A stretch of 64,000 bases of DNA, from contig JBBPTG010000085.1 in the NCBI GenBank assembly GCA_038093975.1, forward strand, positions 51,008 through 115,007, in the 5' to 3' direction. The position numbers were made by a program, and so were the translations under genes. Positions 20,994 to 32,242 of the stretch are shown here, one piece after another. Numbering within the stretch: position 1 is the first letter of the stretch; the number at the start of each line of letters is the position of its first letter. A model generated the notes under the pieces. It saw only the letters and a list, made by a program, of their open reading frames with translations. It was not told where the DNA came from and searched no databases. Source of the stretch: Chalciporus piperatus. Lineage: Eukaryota > Basidiomycota > Agaricomycetes > Boletales > Boletaceae.

Positions 20994-22600
20994 CTACTCG
21001 TAAATGTACAGACCGTTGAACGTGAAGTATGCACCAGCAAATGCTAACGGATTGTTGTTCACAAAATCTAGACAGAAGCTCAGTCTCTCCTCCCAAAAAT
21101 AGGTCAACTTCGTGGCGCTTACCAACACACGTCGAGGGACATCCAGAGGTTCCATAGACAGCACCAGCCCAATCACCACCTGTAGGGTAGTCAAGTTTAG
21201 ACCCACCACCGCATGTTCGTTTTAAAGTGCACATACAGAAGGTTAGGTTAATAACGATGTTATGAGGACCAAGATGAGTGGCGAAGTCGCAATCCGTGCT
21301 TGGGAAGTATGCCGCTGGCTCGCCCTGCCAAGTGGCTGGTGAGTGACATACTTCGTGAAGTGTGCAGCAAGATTACCCATGTGCTGGTATCAATCCCATG
21401 CCCGGGGAACATTACTTCACGTGGGACATCTTCGCTGTCACGCTCCCAGAAATAGATCGAAATGTAAGTCGGGGTCCGCTCGATCGCATACCTAGTTGGA
21501 TTAGTATCCGCGCTGGGTTGCTCAAGAAGATGCCTACCAGCCGCCACCTATGCCGTTGAAGTGAGGACCGTAGCTCTTAATGTCGTTGATACCAACACCG
21601 CATCCGCTATTGCTAGTCTCGGCAACGTCGCAGTTGTTACCCCTGCTGGTTCTGCATACCGTGATTTCCATGAACTTGTGGTGTTTCTATTTAAATGCAA
21701 CGAACTTACCCGGTCATCGTTCGATTGGCCGGCATCGTGCAGTCTTTTACGGGTAAGAGTCAAAGCAGCATTTGATGCAAGCGAAGTACTTACTTGCATT
21801 CGTATGTAGAGTTGATTGGTTTGGTGACTGGTCATTGACACCCTCGACGATGTCTATCTCGCCCTGTGGTGTCTCGCTTAAACACCGACGATCAATATAC
21901 AACTCATACGAACCTCATTTGGCCAGTTAGCACCGACCTCCTGTGACAATGTCAGTATACGAAACGGAACTCGTCGAAGAACACTCATACCCTGTGTACA
22001 TTCGACCACGCCAAAAATTCCGTGAGTCAACATCTCGATGAAGAATGATAAACAAACCCTAGAACGAGATGAGCACGCCTAACAGACAAACGATATCAGA
22101 AACGCACAAACAGCAGGCCAGGTCCCGCAACCCTGCGGCATATGCGCAATATCAAATCTAACCTAGTTTCAGCACAACTTTCATCAACCATCGACTCACT
22201 CACATCGCAACGTGAGTCGTATATTGCTCATAAGACTGTATCCTGAACGAGTTTCTTCCCGGGCCGGTCGGATCAAGGAATGACCAAAAGTTCGCTCGCA
22301 ACGTCAGAGTGTTTCCAAAGACTGTATACAACCCATCCTCCCATGCCGTCGACTGATTGACATAGTTCCTAGGGGAAACGAACAGCATGATTCAGCCAAA
22401 CATCCCAATCGAAGACGAAACCAATTTCGGTTCACGTACACTCGTCCGTGTGTAGGATCAGGAATAGCCTGCCACTCGAAAGCATCGAGGAACTTCTCCC
22501 CATTGAGACGAGAGGTCATGGTGTACGACGCCCCCTGTGCCAAAACGGCCGTAGCACACCCGGCAAGGGTCAAGAGTCGCGATGGGTATGAATATACCAT
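20994..22600 (-). CDS. Secreted GH16 family endo-beta-1,3(4)-glucanase (minus copy)
   Basis: Starts MVYSYPSRLLTLAGCATAVLA (signal peptide; ATG at 22600, with a longer start at 22636 possible), then SRLNGEKFLDAFEW...PTHGRV. Later exons encode HMPQGCGTWPAV, then W-EVGANWPNE-GEIDIVEGVND, NCTMPANRTMTG, RGNNCDVAETSNSGCGV, FNGIGGGW, GDWAGAVYGTSGCPSTC and a final GAYFTFNGLYIYE. The GEIDIVE segment holds the ExDxxE catalytic motif of GH16. It should cleave beta-1,3/1,4-glucans outside the cell, for wall remodelling or nutrition. The TGG codon between PAV and EVG is split by introns 22059-22107, 21992-22057 and 21941-21990, leaving one-nucleotide exons at 22058 and 21991. The paralogue at 49414 has the same arrangement. 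I did not fix every other exon border. Confidence 0.85.
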
Positions 22601-22636
22601 TGCTGAGACTAGGAAGACTGACCTCTCTATCTCCAT

Positions 22637-23008
22637 TGTGACCTCTTATAAGCCCTCGATGCAAAAACATCCGGGTCACGCCCGCGGCCCATGTGGACGT
22701 AAGTTCATGAGATCACAATTTTCGGGAGACCTGCCGGCATAACGGTTTTTACGAGTGCAATGGATCGATCGGGCTTTCGGAACCCGCGCTGTGTGATCAT
22801 TGGGACACGAAGTAAGTATACTTAGATTGGAGCGCACGTCAGTTAGAGAGCTTCTAACGAGGTATTCACGGAGGTGAGGGTAAAACGAGGAGAGGGATCG
22901 ATCGACAGCTTACAGTTAATAATAATATAGCTTTAGTAAGTTAACCGTCGTGTAATCCGATAGGCACGGTTCAGACTAGGGATAATGGTTCAAGAAACCC
23001 TTCACACC
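22637..23008. other. Intergenic region
   Basis: Upstream of the minus-strand GH16 gene. No gene, RNA or repeat recognised. Confidence 0.4.
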
Positions 23009-23240
23009 CGTGCAAATAAAGTCAAGCGAAGTTGTTTTTACCCCCAAAATCCGTGAGGTCATTGAGGGCTGTGTGGAGGACCTACCAAATGGTCATGAGG
23101 TCGCACTGCTCCATGCTTTCATCCACGGTTTTTCCGGCTCGGAAGGCCGCTCAGCGAAGACCGTGTGAACGTTGGAAATCAAGCTCGACTCGGAGATGGA
23201 CAAGCTGTATCATACTATGAAGTCCTTGTTGCCAGTGGGT
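23009..23240 (+). repeat. Duplicated block, copy 1 (decayed coding segment)
   Basis: Similar to 27475-27690: both begin GTGCAAATAAAGTCAAGCG and contain an EDLPNGHEVA...FSGSEGRSA coding-like phrase, interrupted by stops. It precedes each WD40-kinase gene, so it marks the left part of the tandem unit. The original protein is not recognised. Confidence 0.6.
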
Positions 23241-23280
23241 TGACCTTGTGCATCTGCAAAAACGAGTAACGTTATGCTTG

Positions 23281-23540
23281 AAGCTTGAAGCCTACGTTCC
23301 CACGGCACCGAAAAGATTCCAGACTCACTCTATTTCTCCCCTGATACAGTGATAGTAGGTACAAACTCCCATGGCATTGTTTGATATCATCAAGCTTTTC
23401 GACGTCCAGACTGGCGGACTCATCCGTGCACTCGACGGACACAAAGAGTGGACCCGGTCTCTGCAGTGGTCGCGTGTTGGTACCAAACTCTACGCTGCCT
23501 CGCACCGGCGGTACAATGTATCGAACTTGAACAGTAGGTG
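23281..23540 (+). pseudogene. WD40-repeat relic
   Basis: Contains IIKLFDVQTGGLIRALDGHK and SLQWSRVGTKLYAAS, closely matching one blade and a half of the WD40 domain that starts at 23701. No complete propeller, start or stop. It appears to be a leftover partial copy. Confidence 0.7.
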
Positions 23541-23700
23541 GTGCCCTGTGCCGCCGGGGTCAGCCGGCATGAGGAAACGGTGAAAACGAGGATGGAGATG
23601 GGCGCTTGACGATGATATCTCTGTCAGCCTCTTGTTAGACTCGTGGAACTCGTCCTGGAACTCTTTTTCCCCACCTATACCCCATCCACCTTGTCTCGCC

Positions 23701-26559
23701 ATGTCCAATGAAGTGTACGAATCTTCCCAACGTGACGATCGACTTCTTCGCACACTTTCTGGGCACACAGACTGGATCTGCACGATGGCGTACCTCCCTG
23801 GTGGCCGACGACTAGTGACCGGTTCTAGAGATACGACGATTCGGATATGGGCAGTAGGTCTCGATGCCAGGCAAGAAGGGATGTCAATGGTTCACGCAGC
23901 AGGTGTCTTTCGTCTTGCTGTGACGAACGATGGGAGAAAGATAATTAGCGGGGATGTTGAGGGGAACTTTACAGTGTGGGATGTGGCAACGCAGGAACTC
24001 GTCGAACATTGGAAACACACAGAGATATACTCCCGAGTCGCAATCTCGGCAGATGATCGACTCCTCGCGTATGGCAGGGGAACCATCATCATTCGAGAGT
24101 TGAGTAGTCGACGAATCAAACACGAGATCGAGATTGGTGGTGGAAGTGCACTCTGTTTTTCCCGTGATGGATCCAAACTCGCAATTGGAGTAAAGGACAT
24201 CTTCATCTACGACGTCGAGAGCGGGGGACGAATCCTTACGTTCAAGGGACACCAGGACTCGGTCAACTCTTTGCAGTGGTCGCGTGATGGTGCCAAACTC
24301 TACTCTGCCTCTTCCGATAGAACAGTTCGCTATTGGAACGCAGAAACGGGGGAACAAATCGGACAACCATGGGGAGGTCACTCCAACTACGTTTGGTCAC
24401 TTTCACCTTCACAAGATGGCACAAAATTAGCGAGCGGATCATGGGATAACACGGTGCGTCTATGGGATCCATCTGGTCATCCCATCGGACAGCCTCTGCA
24501 ACACGAGGATTCAGTGTTCGCGGTCTGCATCTCTCCCTCGAACGACGTCGTGGCAGCTGCAGGAGGATGCGGAAAGATCTCAATTTGGCGCGTTCCATGG
24601 CGGAGCGACAAGATCCAGGTATGTCATCGATCGGCTGTCCTTCAGGATCCACTAACCCGTATCAACAGTCACACGAACCTGCTACTATCACCGCCTACCC
24701 AACCACGCGTACACTAAAACGGAGAAACTCACCCAATCCTGAGAACGCTCCCGAGACGTGCGCCGATTCACTTCAGGTAACTGCTCGCCTTCCACCTCAC
24801 ATTGAAGTCGTTTTCATCAGTCTTTAGGTATCTTACCCTACGACTCCCTCCGCATATCATCCGCAGGTTCGTACATTCTGTCTCGGACCACTCCGTTCTT
24901 ACCGACACGATGAACGTTTGCGTGTTCATATCAGCCGCGTGATACGCAATTGCAGGTCGTCGGTGACCCCACTTCCGCGAAGTCAATGTGGATCACAGAT
25001 CGGCTGCATACCTCACAGATAATCAACGATGATCATCAAGACCGACCTCGTGAACCGACCGCAAACGAAGGCATCGAGTCTCGGACGACATTGGGTGAAG
25101 CATTATCGCATACAGGACGGGTGAGTCTGCCGGTCTCTGCCATGGCAGCGATCCGCTGATCACGACCACCCTTCAAAGCTATCCGATAGTGTTCATGACT
25201 TCCCATTCACTGTCCTATCTACGGCACCTCAAGTAGAAGCTGGGTCGACCCTGCCGCATGTTCCGATATCCGGGAAAGATTCAAGCAACCATTCCCTCAC
25301 GACGCCACTCGATCTCACTCAGTTTATCGTCAAACTTGAGGACCAATATTCGGAAGGAGGCGCCTTTGGTGATGTTTATAGATGCCATTACAATGGCCCT
25401 ACAGGCGCCACCGAGGTTGGAACCATGATCGCACTCTTGACTGCTCTTTACTTACTACCTTCCTTCAGGTAGCCGTCAAATCGTTCAGATTCAGGTTCAC
25501 GTTGGACAAAGGGGACGATGCTTCTCACTCTGTCAAGGTAATTGAATATGCTCGTGTTGTCGAGGCGCGGATGTATGCTAACTGTTAACGTGGTACTTAG
25601 ATGGTTCGTCGAGAACTCGGGATATGGAGGAGATTGGATCATCCCAACATCGTACCATTCCTGGGTACTGCGACCGGTTTCGGAATGCAAGGTTCACTGG
25701 CACTGGTCTCCGCGTGGATGCCAAACGGAAGTCTTCATGGATTCCTAGAAACGCATGGGGAGCAACTCCACGTTTCCCACCAACTGCAAGTTGTACGTCG
25801 TCCTCGCATCCTCTCAGAGTCTCAGTCACTTACTCATCCGTTCGTGATAGCTGTGGGACATTGCAAACGGGCTTGACTACCGTACGTCGGCGGCGGCGCT
25901 GATCCCGGGACGTTGTATTGACAACGCTATACAGTGCACTCTTTCCCCGTATCCCCTATCGTCCATGGGGATCTCAATACCGTAGGTCACAACAGACCAT
26001 TGAAATTTAGATTTGCTAACTATGTCTAGCATAATGTGCTCATGGACAGAAATTTCACCCCGCGCTTGGTTGATTTTGGCTATTCCACGGTAGTTGGAAG
26101 TATACCCGAAGGGTGGACATATCTCCAGAGGTCCACCGCACAACCGGGTGCTTTCCGGTGGGCTGCGCCGGAACTGATCCTTGCTGAAGAAGCACCCGAA
26201 AGGACCCCCAAGAGTGACATCTACTCTTTCGGGTGCCTCGGGTTGCAGGTTTGTTGAGGTGATACGTGTTCGATCGATGTTCATGCTAACCTCTGCCATA
26301 GGTGTTGTCGGGCAAAAAACCATGGTCGGAAGTTTGGGGAGACGCTGCGATCACTGCACGCTTACTCAAGGGAGAGAAACCTAAGCGACCGAAATCGAGG
26401 GCAATGGATGATCGCCACTGGGAATTCATTGAATGTTGCTGGTCATCGCCCGAGGAGCGGCCTACAGCAGCGGTGCTGGCTTCTGGGCTTCGGGATTTCT
26501 TGAGCTCCTCCCCGCAATCCCCGTCACTTCATGATATGTTTTCGTCATCCTCGTCATAG
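23701..26559 (+). CDS. WD40-TKL-type protein kinase fusion, copy 1
   Basis: Eleven exons close in frame (759 residues): 23701-24618, 24669-24776, 24828-24866, 24956-25120, 25179-25415, 25469-25537, 25601-25789, 25851-25881, 25935-25981, 26030-26248, 26302-26559. Residues 1-306 form about seven WD40 blades (TLSGHTDWI, RIWAVG, TVWDVAT, FIYDVES, RYWNAET, RLWDPSG, SIWRVPW). A roughly 180-residue linker includes a 13-residue exon (24828-24866). The kinase domain has a Gly loop (EGGAFGDVY), VAVK lysine, helix-C Glu (RREL), HGDLNTHNVL in place of HRDxxxxN, DFG (LVDFGYST), APE (WAAPEL) and DIYSFGC. Catalytic residues are present, so it is probably active. The fused architecture suggests a sensor or scaffold domain controlling a kinase; substrate unknown. 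A paralogue follows at 27995. RNA data should confirm that WD40 and kinase lie on one transcript. Confidence 0.82.
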
Positions 26560-26800
26560 AGGCTCCCGCACTCATACCTTTTATATCTTTGATTGTGAGT
26601 TTGTGTTGATATTCCTGCTGCTTTTCACCAATTCCGTGAAGTGTATTTTATTTACCAACATTCGCTACCGACTTCCAACATGGTACACTCCGTGATCTCG
26701 CATAACAGTAATGGGATTTGGCTCGGCTAGATGACGCCGCCTCGTGAATTTGACGTAGTGGGCTTGCCTACCTTACGTCGTCGACCTTGTTGTCCTAGCA
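26560..26800. other. 3' flank of WD40-kinase copy 1
   Basis: Downstream sequence is shared with the flank of copy 2 at 30494-30664 (TTTTATA(T/C)CTTTGATTGT-type phrase), part of the tandem unit. No gene. Confidence 0.5.
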
Positions 26801-27425
26801 ATGCAACTTGAAGTAATCACTCGTTGGAAAGTACACTCCTTCTCAGACAGTCCGATCGTTCGCGGGGATCTCAACGGGGTGAGTCATGGTTGGGATCGGC
26901 ATGGTCTCCAGCTAAACGTTGTCCAGAATAATGTCCCGCTCAACATGGATTTCACTGAACGTTTGACTGATTTCGGTTATTCTTCACTCGTGGGGAACCT
27001 ACCTGAAGGTTTAAGCTACCCCCGAGAAGTCCACTGTGAGACCTGGAGCCACCTGCGGAGGATTTGCGGCGAAATAACTCGAAGACTCGGGTACGTACGA
27101 AAGCACCCCGACTCCTAAAAACGATCCCCACTCGTTCGGATCTATAAGCCTCCAGGTAAGTCAACTGGAAGATAGATTCATATTTATTCTGTAGCCCATG
27201 TAGGTGTTTTCCGGGACAAAGCGCTGTCAAGTTAAAGCGCCTGGCATCAGGGGCGATAGACGGCCGTCACTGGGAATTCATTCAGGTGTGCTGGTCGTCA
27301 GTCGAGGAACGGCCTACCAACTTAAATGGGGCTCGGGGTGCTCCTGGTCTCTGCATTTCATGACTTTGAGCTCTTGCCCCCAACCTCGTCCGTCTCTTGA
27401 TATAATTGCTTCGTCGACGTCATAG
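26801..27425 (+). pseudogene. Decayed kinase C-terminal half (third family copy)
   Basis: Homology to the kinase domain is visible in pieces: VHSFSDSPIVRGDLNG (catalytic loop region), then NNVPLNMDFTERLTDFGYSS, LVGNLPEGLSYP, and near 27260-27425 degenerate versions of RHWEFI...CW and of the DIIASSTS-like end of the two intact genes. The reading frame changes and HGDLN has become RGDLN. The ATP-binding half and WD40 part are absent, so this is a truncated dead copy between the two intact genes. Confidence 0.8.
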
Positions 27426-27474
27426 AGCTTTTGCACCTTCGACTCTAAGCTTGTCTCTATAAGTAGCAGGCATG

Positions 27475-27830
27475 GTGCAAATAAAGTCAAGCGGAGTTGT
27501 TTTTGGTACCCCAAAGGTCTGTGAAGTCAAGTCAGTCAGGTCCGTGTGGAGGAGGACCTACCAAATGGTCACGAGGTCGCAACTCCATGTGGTTTTTCCG
27601 GCTCGGAAGGTCGCTCAGCGAACACTACTTGAACATTGAGATTCAAGCTCGAGATAGACAAGCTTATGAAGTCTTTGTTGCCAGTAGATCCAGCGGACGC
27701 ATTTGCTCCCGGAGACAGGCTCCATCAAGCGTCAAGAATCGTTGATGAGGTATACATGAAATATGGAAATACGGCGGAAGTCGTCCTGGTTGATCCGGAG
27801 TACCCAGAGTATCGAACTTGAACAGGAGGA
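27475..27830 (+). repeat. Duplicated block, copy 2 (decayed coding segment)
   Basis: Counterpart of 23009-23240, upstream of the second WD40-kinase gene. It retains EDLPNGHEVA and FSGSEGRSA phrases, and an open stretch at 27636-27821 without recognised domain. Together with the following gene it defines a tandem unit of about 4.3-4.5 kb. Confidence 0.6.
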
Positions 27831-27994
27831 CGAGGAAATGGTGAAAACAAAGATGGAGACGGGCGCTTGACGGATATTTCTGTCATGCCTCGTGTTATTT
27901 AAACTCGTGGATGTGAGGCGGGGCACATCGCCTGTTTATAGTGATCGTCTCGGAACTCTTTTTCCCATCCGTACCCCATCCACCTTGTCTCGCC

Positions 27995-30493
27995 ATGTCC
28001 AATGAAGTGTACGAATCTTCCCAACGTGACGATCGGCTTCTTCGCACACTTTCTGGGCACACAGGGTTTATCTGTAGAATGGCGTACCTCCCTGGCGACC
28101 AACGACTGGTGACCGGTTCTGAAGATAAGACTATTCGCATATGGACGGTAGCAGATGGCAGGCAAGAAGGGAAGTCAATGGTCCACACAGCGGGTGTCAA
28201 GGATCTTGCTGTGACGAGCGATGGGAGAAGGATAATTAGCGCGGATGATGAGGGGAACATCACAGTGTGGGATGTGGCAACGCAGGAACGCCTCGAAGGC
28301 TGGCAACACACGGAGACGAACTCCAATTTCAAAATTGCAATGTCCGCAGATGATCGGCTCCTCGCGTACTATGGCAGGGGAACCATCCTCATTCGGGAGA
28401 TGAACGGTCGACGAATCAAACAAAAGATCAAGATTGGTGGTGGAGGTGCACTCTGTTTTTCTCGTGATGGATCCAAACTCGCGATTGGCAGAACGGACAT
28501 CTTGATCTACGACGTCGAGAGCGGGCGCCGAATCCTTACGCTCGAGGGACACAAGAATTGGGTCAAGTCTCTACAGTGGTCGCATGATGGTAACGGGCTC
28601 TACTCTGCTTCTTTCGATAAAACGATTCGCTGTTGGAATGCAGAAACGGGGAAACAGATTGGACAGCCATGGAAGGATCACTCTGACTGGATTCGCTCCA
28701 TTTCACTTTCACGAGATGGCACAAAACTTGCAAGTGGGTCCGACGATCGGACCATCCGTTTCTGGGATACATCCGGTCGTCCCATCGGACACCCTCTGCG
28801 ACACTACCATTCAGTGTTCGCAGTCTGCATCTCTCCATCGAACGACGTTGTGGCAGCTGCAGGAGGATCTGGAAAGATCTCGATTTGGCGCGTTCCATGC
28901 CGGGGCGACCAGGTATTCCATCCACTAGCTGTCCTTTAACATCCACTGACCCGTATCCACAGTCGAGCGAACCTACTCCTCCACCAATACCACCCGTATC
29001 ACCCGCCGATTCACTTCAGGTAACCGCTCGCCTACCACCTCGCAAAGTCGTATTCACCAGTCATTAGGGATCTTACCCTGCGACTCCCTCCGTATATCAT
29101 CCGCAGGTTCGTACATCTTATCTCAGTCCACTCGTTTCCTACGAACATAACCTTCGCGTGTTCATCTCTGCCACGTGATACGCAATTGCAGGTCATCGAG
29201 TCTCGGTCCCAGACAGATTCAAGCAACCGTTCCCTCTCGGCGCCACTCGATCTCACCCAGTGTATCGTCAAACTTGAGGACCAATACTCGGAAGGAGGCG
29301 CCTTTGGTGATGTATATAAATGCCACTACAACAGCCCTGCAGGCGCCACTGAGGTTGGAACAGTGTTCGGACTCTCGACCGCTCTTTATTTACGTACCTT
29401 CCTTCAGGTAGCCATCAAATCGTTCAGATTCAGGTTCACGTTGGACAAAGGGGACGATGCTTCTCACTCCGTCAAGGTGATTGAATATGCTCGTGTTGTC
29501 GAGGCGCGGACGTATGCTAACTGTTAACGTGGTACTTAGATGGTTCGTCGAGAACTCGGGATATGGAGGAGATTGGATCATCCCAACATCGTACCATTCC
29601 TGGGTACTGCGACCGGTTTCGGAATGCAAGGTTCACTTGCACTCGTCTCTGCGTGGATGCCAAACGGAAGTCTTCATGGATTCCTAGAAAAGCATGGGGA
29701 GCAGCTCCATGTCGCCCACCAACTCCAGTTTGTATGTCGTCCTTGCGTCCTCTCATCCACTTATTCATCCGTTCGTGATAGCTGTGGGACATCGCAAATG
29801 GGCTTGACTACTGTACGCCATTCCCACTGATCGCGGGACGTTATATTGACAACGCTATACAGTGCACTCTTTCCGCGTGTCCCCTATCGTCCACGGGGAT
29901 CTCAATGGTGTATGTTACAATGCATTACAGATATACAGATCTACTAATCACTCCGTAGAACAACGTACTTGTCGATGAATGTTTCATCGCACGCTTAGCT
30001 GATTTTGGCTATTCTACGGTGGTGGGAAACATATCTGAAGCATTGACATACCTTCAGAGATCCACCGCACGACCAGGTGCAATACGATGGTGTGCACCGG
30101 AACTGATTCTTACGGAAGAAGAAGAAAAACCACCTGAAAGGACCCCCAAGAGTGACATCTACTCTTTTGGATGCCTCGCTATGCAGGTTCATCTGAAACA
30201 TATGTAAATCCATTTGAATGCTAATCTCTTCATAGGTGCTTTCGGGCGAGCAACCATGGTCGGAAGTTTGGGAAGAGGCTGCGATCCCTGTTCGAATGTT
30301 CAAGGGGCAGAAACCCAAGCGTCCGAATTCGCGGGCGATGGATGATCGATATTGGGAATTCATTGAATGTTGCTGGTCATCGCCTGAGGATAGGCCTACA
30401 ACGGCAGTGCTGGCTTCTGTTCTTCAGGATTTCTTGAGCTCCTGCCCGCAATCCCCATCTCTTCGTGATATGTTTTCGTCATCCTCGTCATAG
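27995..30493 (+). CDS. WD40-TKL-type protein kinase fusion, copy 2
   Basis: Ten exons (27995-28912, 28963-29019, 29068-29106, 29192-29353, 29408-29476, 29540-29731, 29782-29812, 29863-29909, 29959-30186, 30236-30493) give 666 residues. The WD40 part is again exactly 306 codons. The linker is shorter than in copy 1 by about 90 residues, because the second exon is shorter and the middle linker exon pair is merged or lost, but the 13-residue exon (29068-29106) is kept in frame. The kinase keeps EGGAFGDVY, VAIK, RREL, HGDLNGNNVL, ADFGYST, APEL and DIYSFGC. One border (29731/29732, GTATGT donor) differs from copy 1 and adds one residue. Same inferred role and caveats as copy 1. Confidence 0.82.
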
Positions 30494-30924
30494 AGGCTCC
30501 AGCACTCATACCTTTTATACCTTGGATTGTAAGTTTGTGTTGATATTCCCTGCTGTTTTTCACCAATTCCAAAATGCATTCTATTCACAGTATTTGCTAC
30601 CAACTGATTTTGCACCTTCCAATGTGGTTCATCCTGTGATCTCATATGTATACTATTAGTAGTTGTGGGCTGGATGACGTCGCATCGTGAATTTGACGCC
30701 TGTCACAAACGAAGAGCTCCCCGTCCTACATCGACTCCGGTTGGCTTCGTATGTTCATCTCCTAACGGCATCTGGCCTCGTAGCACGCCTAGCCCTTGGA
30801 CGTGTCTAACGGGCTTGGCTATCTTACGTCATCGGCCCCGTTGTCCCAGCAGTGAAAGTAACCACCCTTTGGAAAGTATACTCCTTCTGAAAAGTTGCCA
30901 AACGTTGAGGACGACCGTTCGGTT
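30494..30924 (+). repeat. 3' flank of tandem unit with kinase-region relic
   Basis: Parallels 26560-26900: a GCTGGATGACGTCGC... and GGGCTTGGCTATCTTACGTC stretch followed by TTGGAAAGTATACTCCTTCT, matching the same order in the first unit. It is non-coding debris of the duplicated locus. Confidence 0.6.
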
Positions 30925-31170
30925 CATATGGAAATCCTCGTTTTGACCTGTTAGTGCCGATTTCCTGGTGATGAAGTTGACATACAAAACGAAACTTGTC
31001 GATGGAAACTCACAAATCCTGTGTAAACTACGGTAAGCAGCGTAGGGTGAGCGAACGTCTCACCGAAAAGCCGCAGACTGAGCCTAGAGCAAAATATATC
31101 TGGAAAGCGTACTAAGAGGGGACATCGGCGGCTTACAAATAGCAGGACAGGCATGCAGCATATGCATGAT
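30925..31170 (-). pseudogene. GH16 exon relic A
   Basis: On the minus strand a CPAI(W)-type exon end, followed by intron-like DNA, then GAAATCGGCACTAAC (EIGTN), parallels the PAV|W|E(V/L)GAN segment of the intact GH16 genes at 20994 and 49414. The rest of the glucanase is missing. It lies at the left end of segmental duplication copy 1. Confidence 0.65.
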
Positions 31171-32242
31171 GTCGAAGCGAGTGGAAAGACGATTCTCAAC
31201 GCACTCATATAGCAACATGACTGCGGGTTTCTTCCCGGATCAACCCTTCGAGTTTGATATCTTGATGGAATCTGATCGAGATCACTTGAATGCTTCCGAC
31301 GAACATCGGAGACGAAAGAAAGTTTGTCGGAAGAAATTTTGCTTGTCTGCCTGTCAGCGTCGCGGAGCCAAATATACAGTAAGTACACCAGAGCAACCCT
31401 TGAAAAACGACCCAGAGTCTAGAGGCTTGAACAACTGTGCAAGGGAAGCCTTCAAGCTCTTCAAGGTGAATCCGAGCTGGCAATGTGGAGGATCTTTGAT
31501 TTGGGTCCAATGGTAAGTGAAGAGTGTCACCGCAATTTGTGATCCTCCAAAGTTGAAAAATCAACAGCGCCGAATCAGACTCACCTTGTCTAACAACCTG
31601 GAGGTTTTCCTTGGACTTGGTCCACTCCGACTCGAAGGGTTGCTCCATGACTGGTATCGTTTTTGTAAGTGATACTGTCGCGCTTCCCGACCTTGAATTG
31701 CGGAATCATGTTCTTGCCAGCTCGGATCCAGAGCCTCCGTGCCCTACTACATCGCTTTCCGCAATAAACGGGTCGTTACCAACCTCGTGCACATCGAGTC
31801 CCCGGAACTGCTGGCGTCGCTGCGAGACATATGAAGTAGAGCTGCGAAACTTTGAATTATGAGATCAGTCAAACGCCAGTTCGACTGATCTCGTAATTCA
31901 AAGTTTCGCACTGGCAGGGCAAGAATGGTGAGATCTACCAGTCAGCCTGAAGTCTGAAAAGTTCAAGTTGCAAACCAAGGTACGTTGCCTCGTGTCGCAC
32001 AGCAAAGAACCAAGAATGGATAGATGGGTGCTTCTAGCAAGTTGCGGATGCGTATAACAACTCACAGCAAGTGTTAAACTTGCTGTGTGGACTCTCCCGG
32101 GCCCACTTAACAGCGCGTAGTACCTCTGAGTCAACGAACATCCCGGCTCTCTCCAAACCCACAAGTGTCTGACGAGGTAAATCTCATCCACCTACTACAC
32201 TCAACGGCACAACTAAACACATGAACGCATCTAAGCGCCGTA
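31171..32242. other. Middle part of segmental duplication copy 1
   Basis: No recognised gene. A 147-codon open frame on the minus strand (31205-31648) has no known domain and is not preserved as one frame in the second copy. A hairpin lies at 31844-31909. Confidence 0.4.
31844..31909. repeat. Perfect-type inverted repeat (hairpin), copy 1
   Basis: 27-nt arms at 31844-31870 and 31883-31909 with one mismatch and a 12-nt loop. The outer end is GCGAAACTTTGAATTA. A diverged counterpart sits at the same place in the second duplication copy. Confidence 0.85.
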
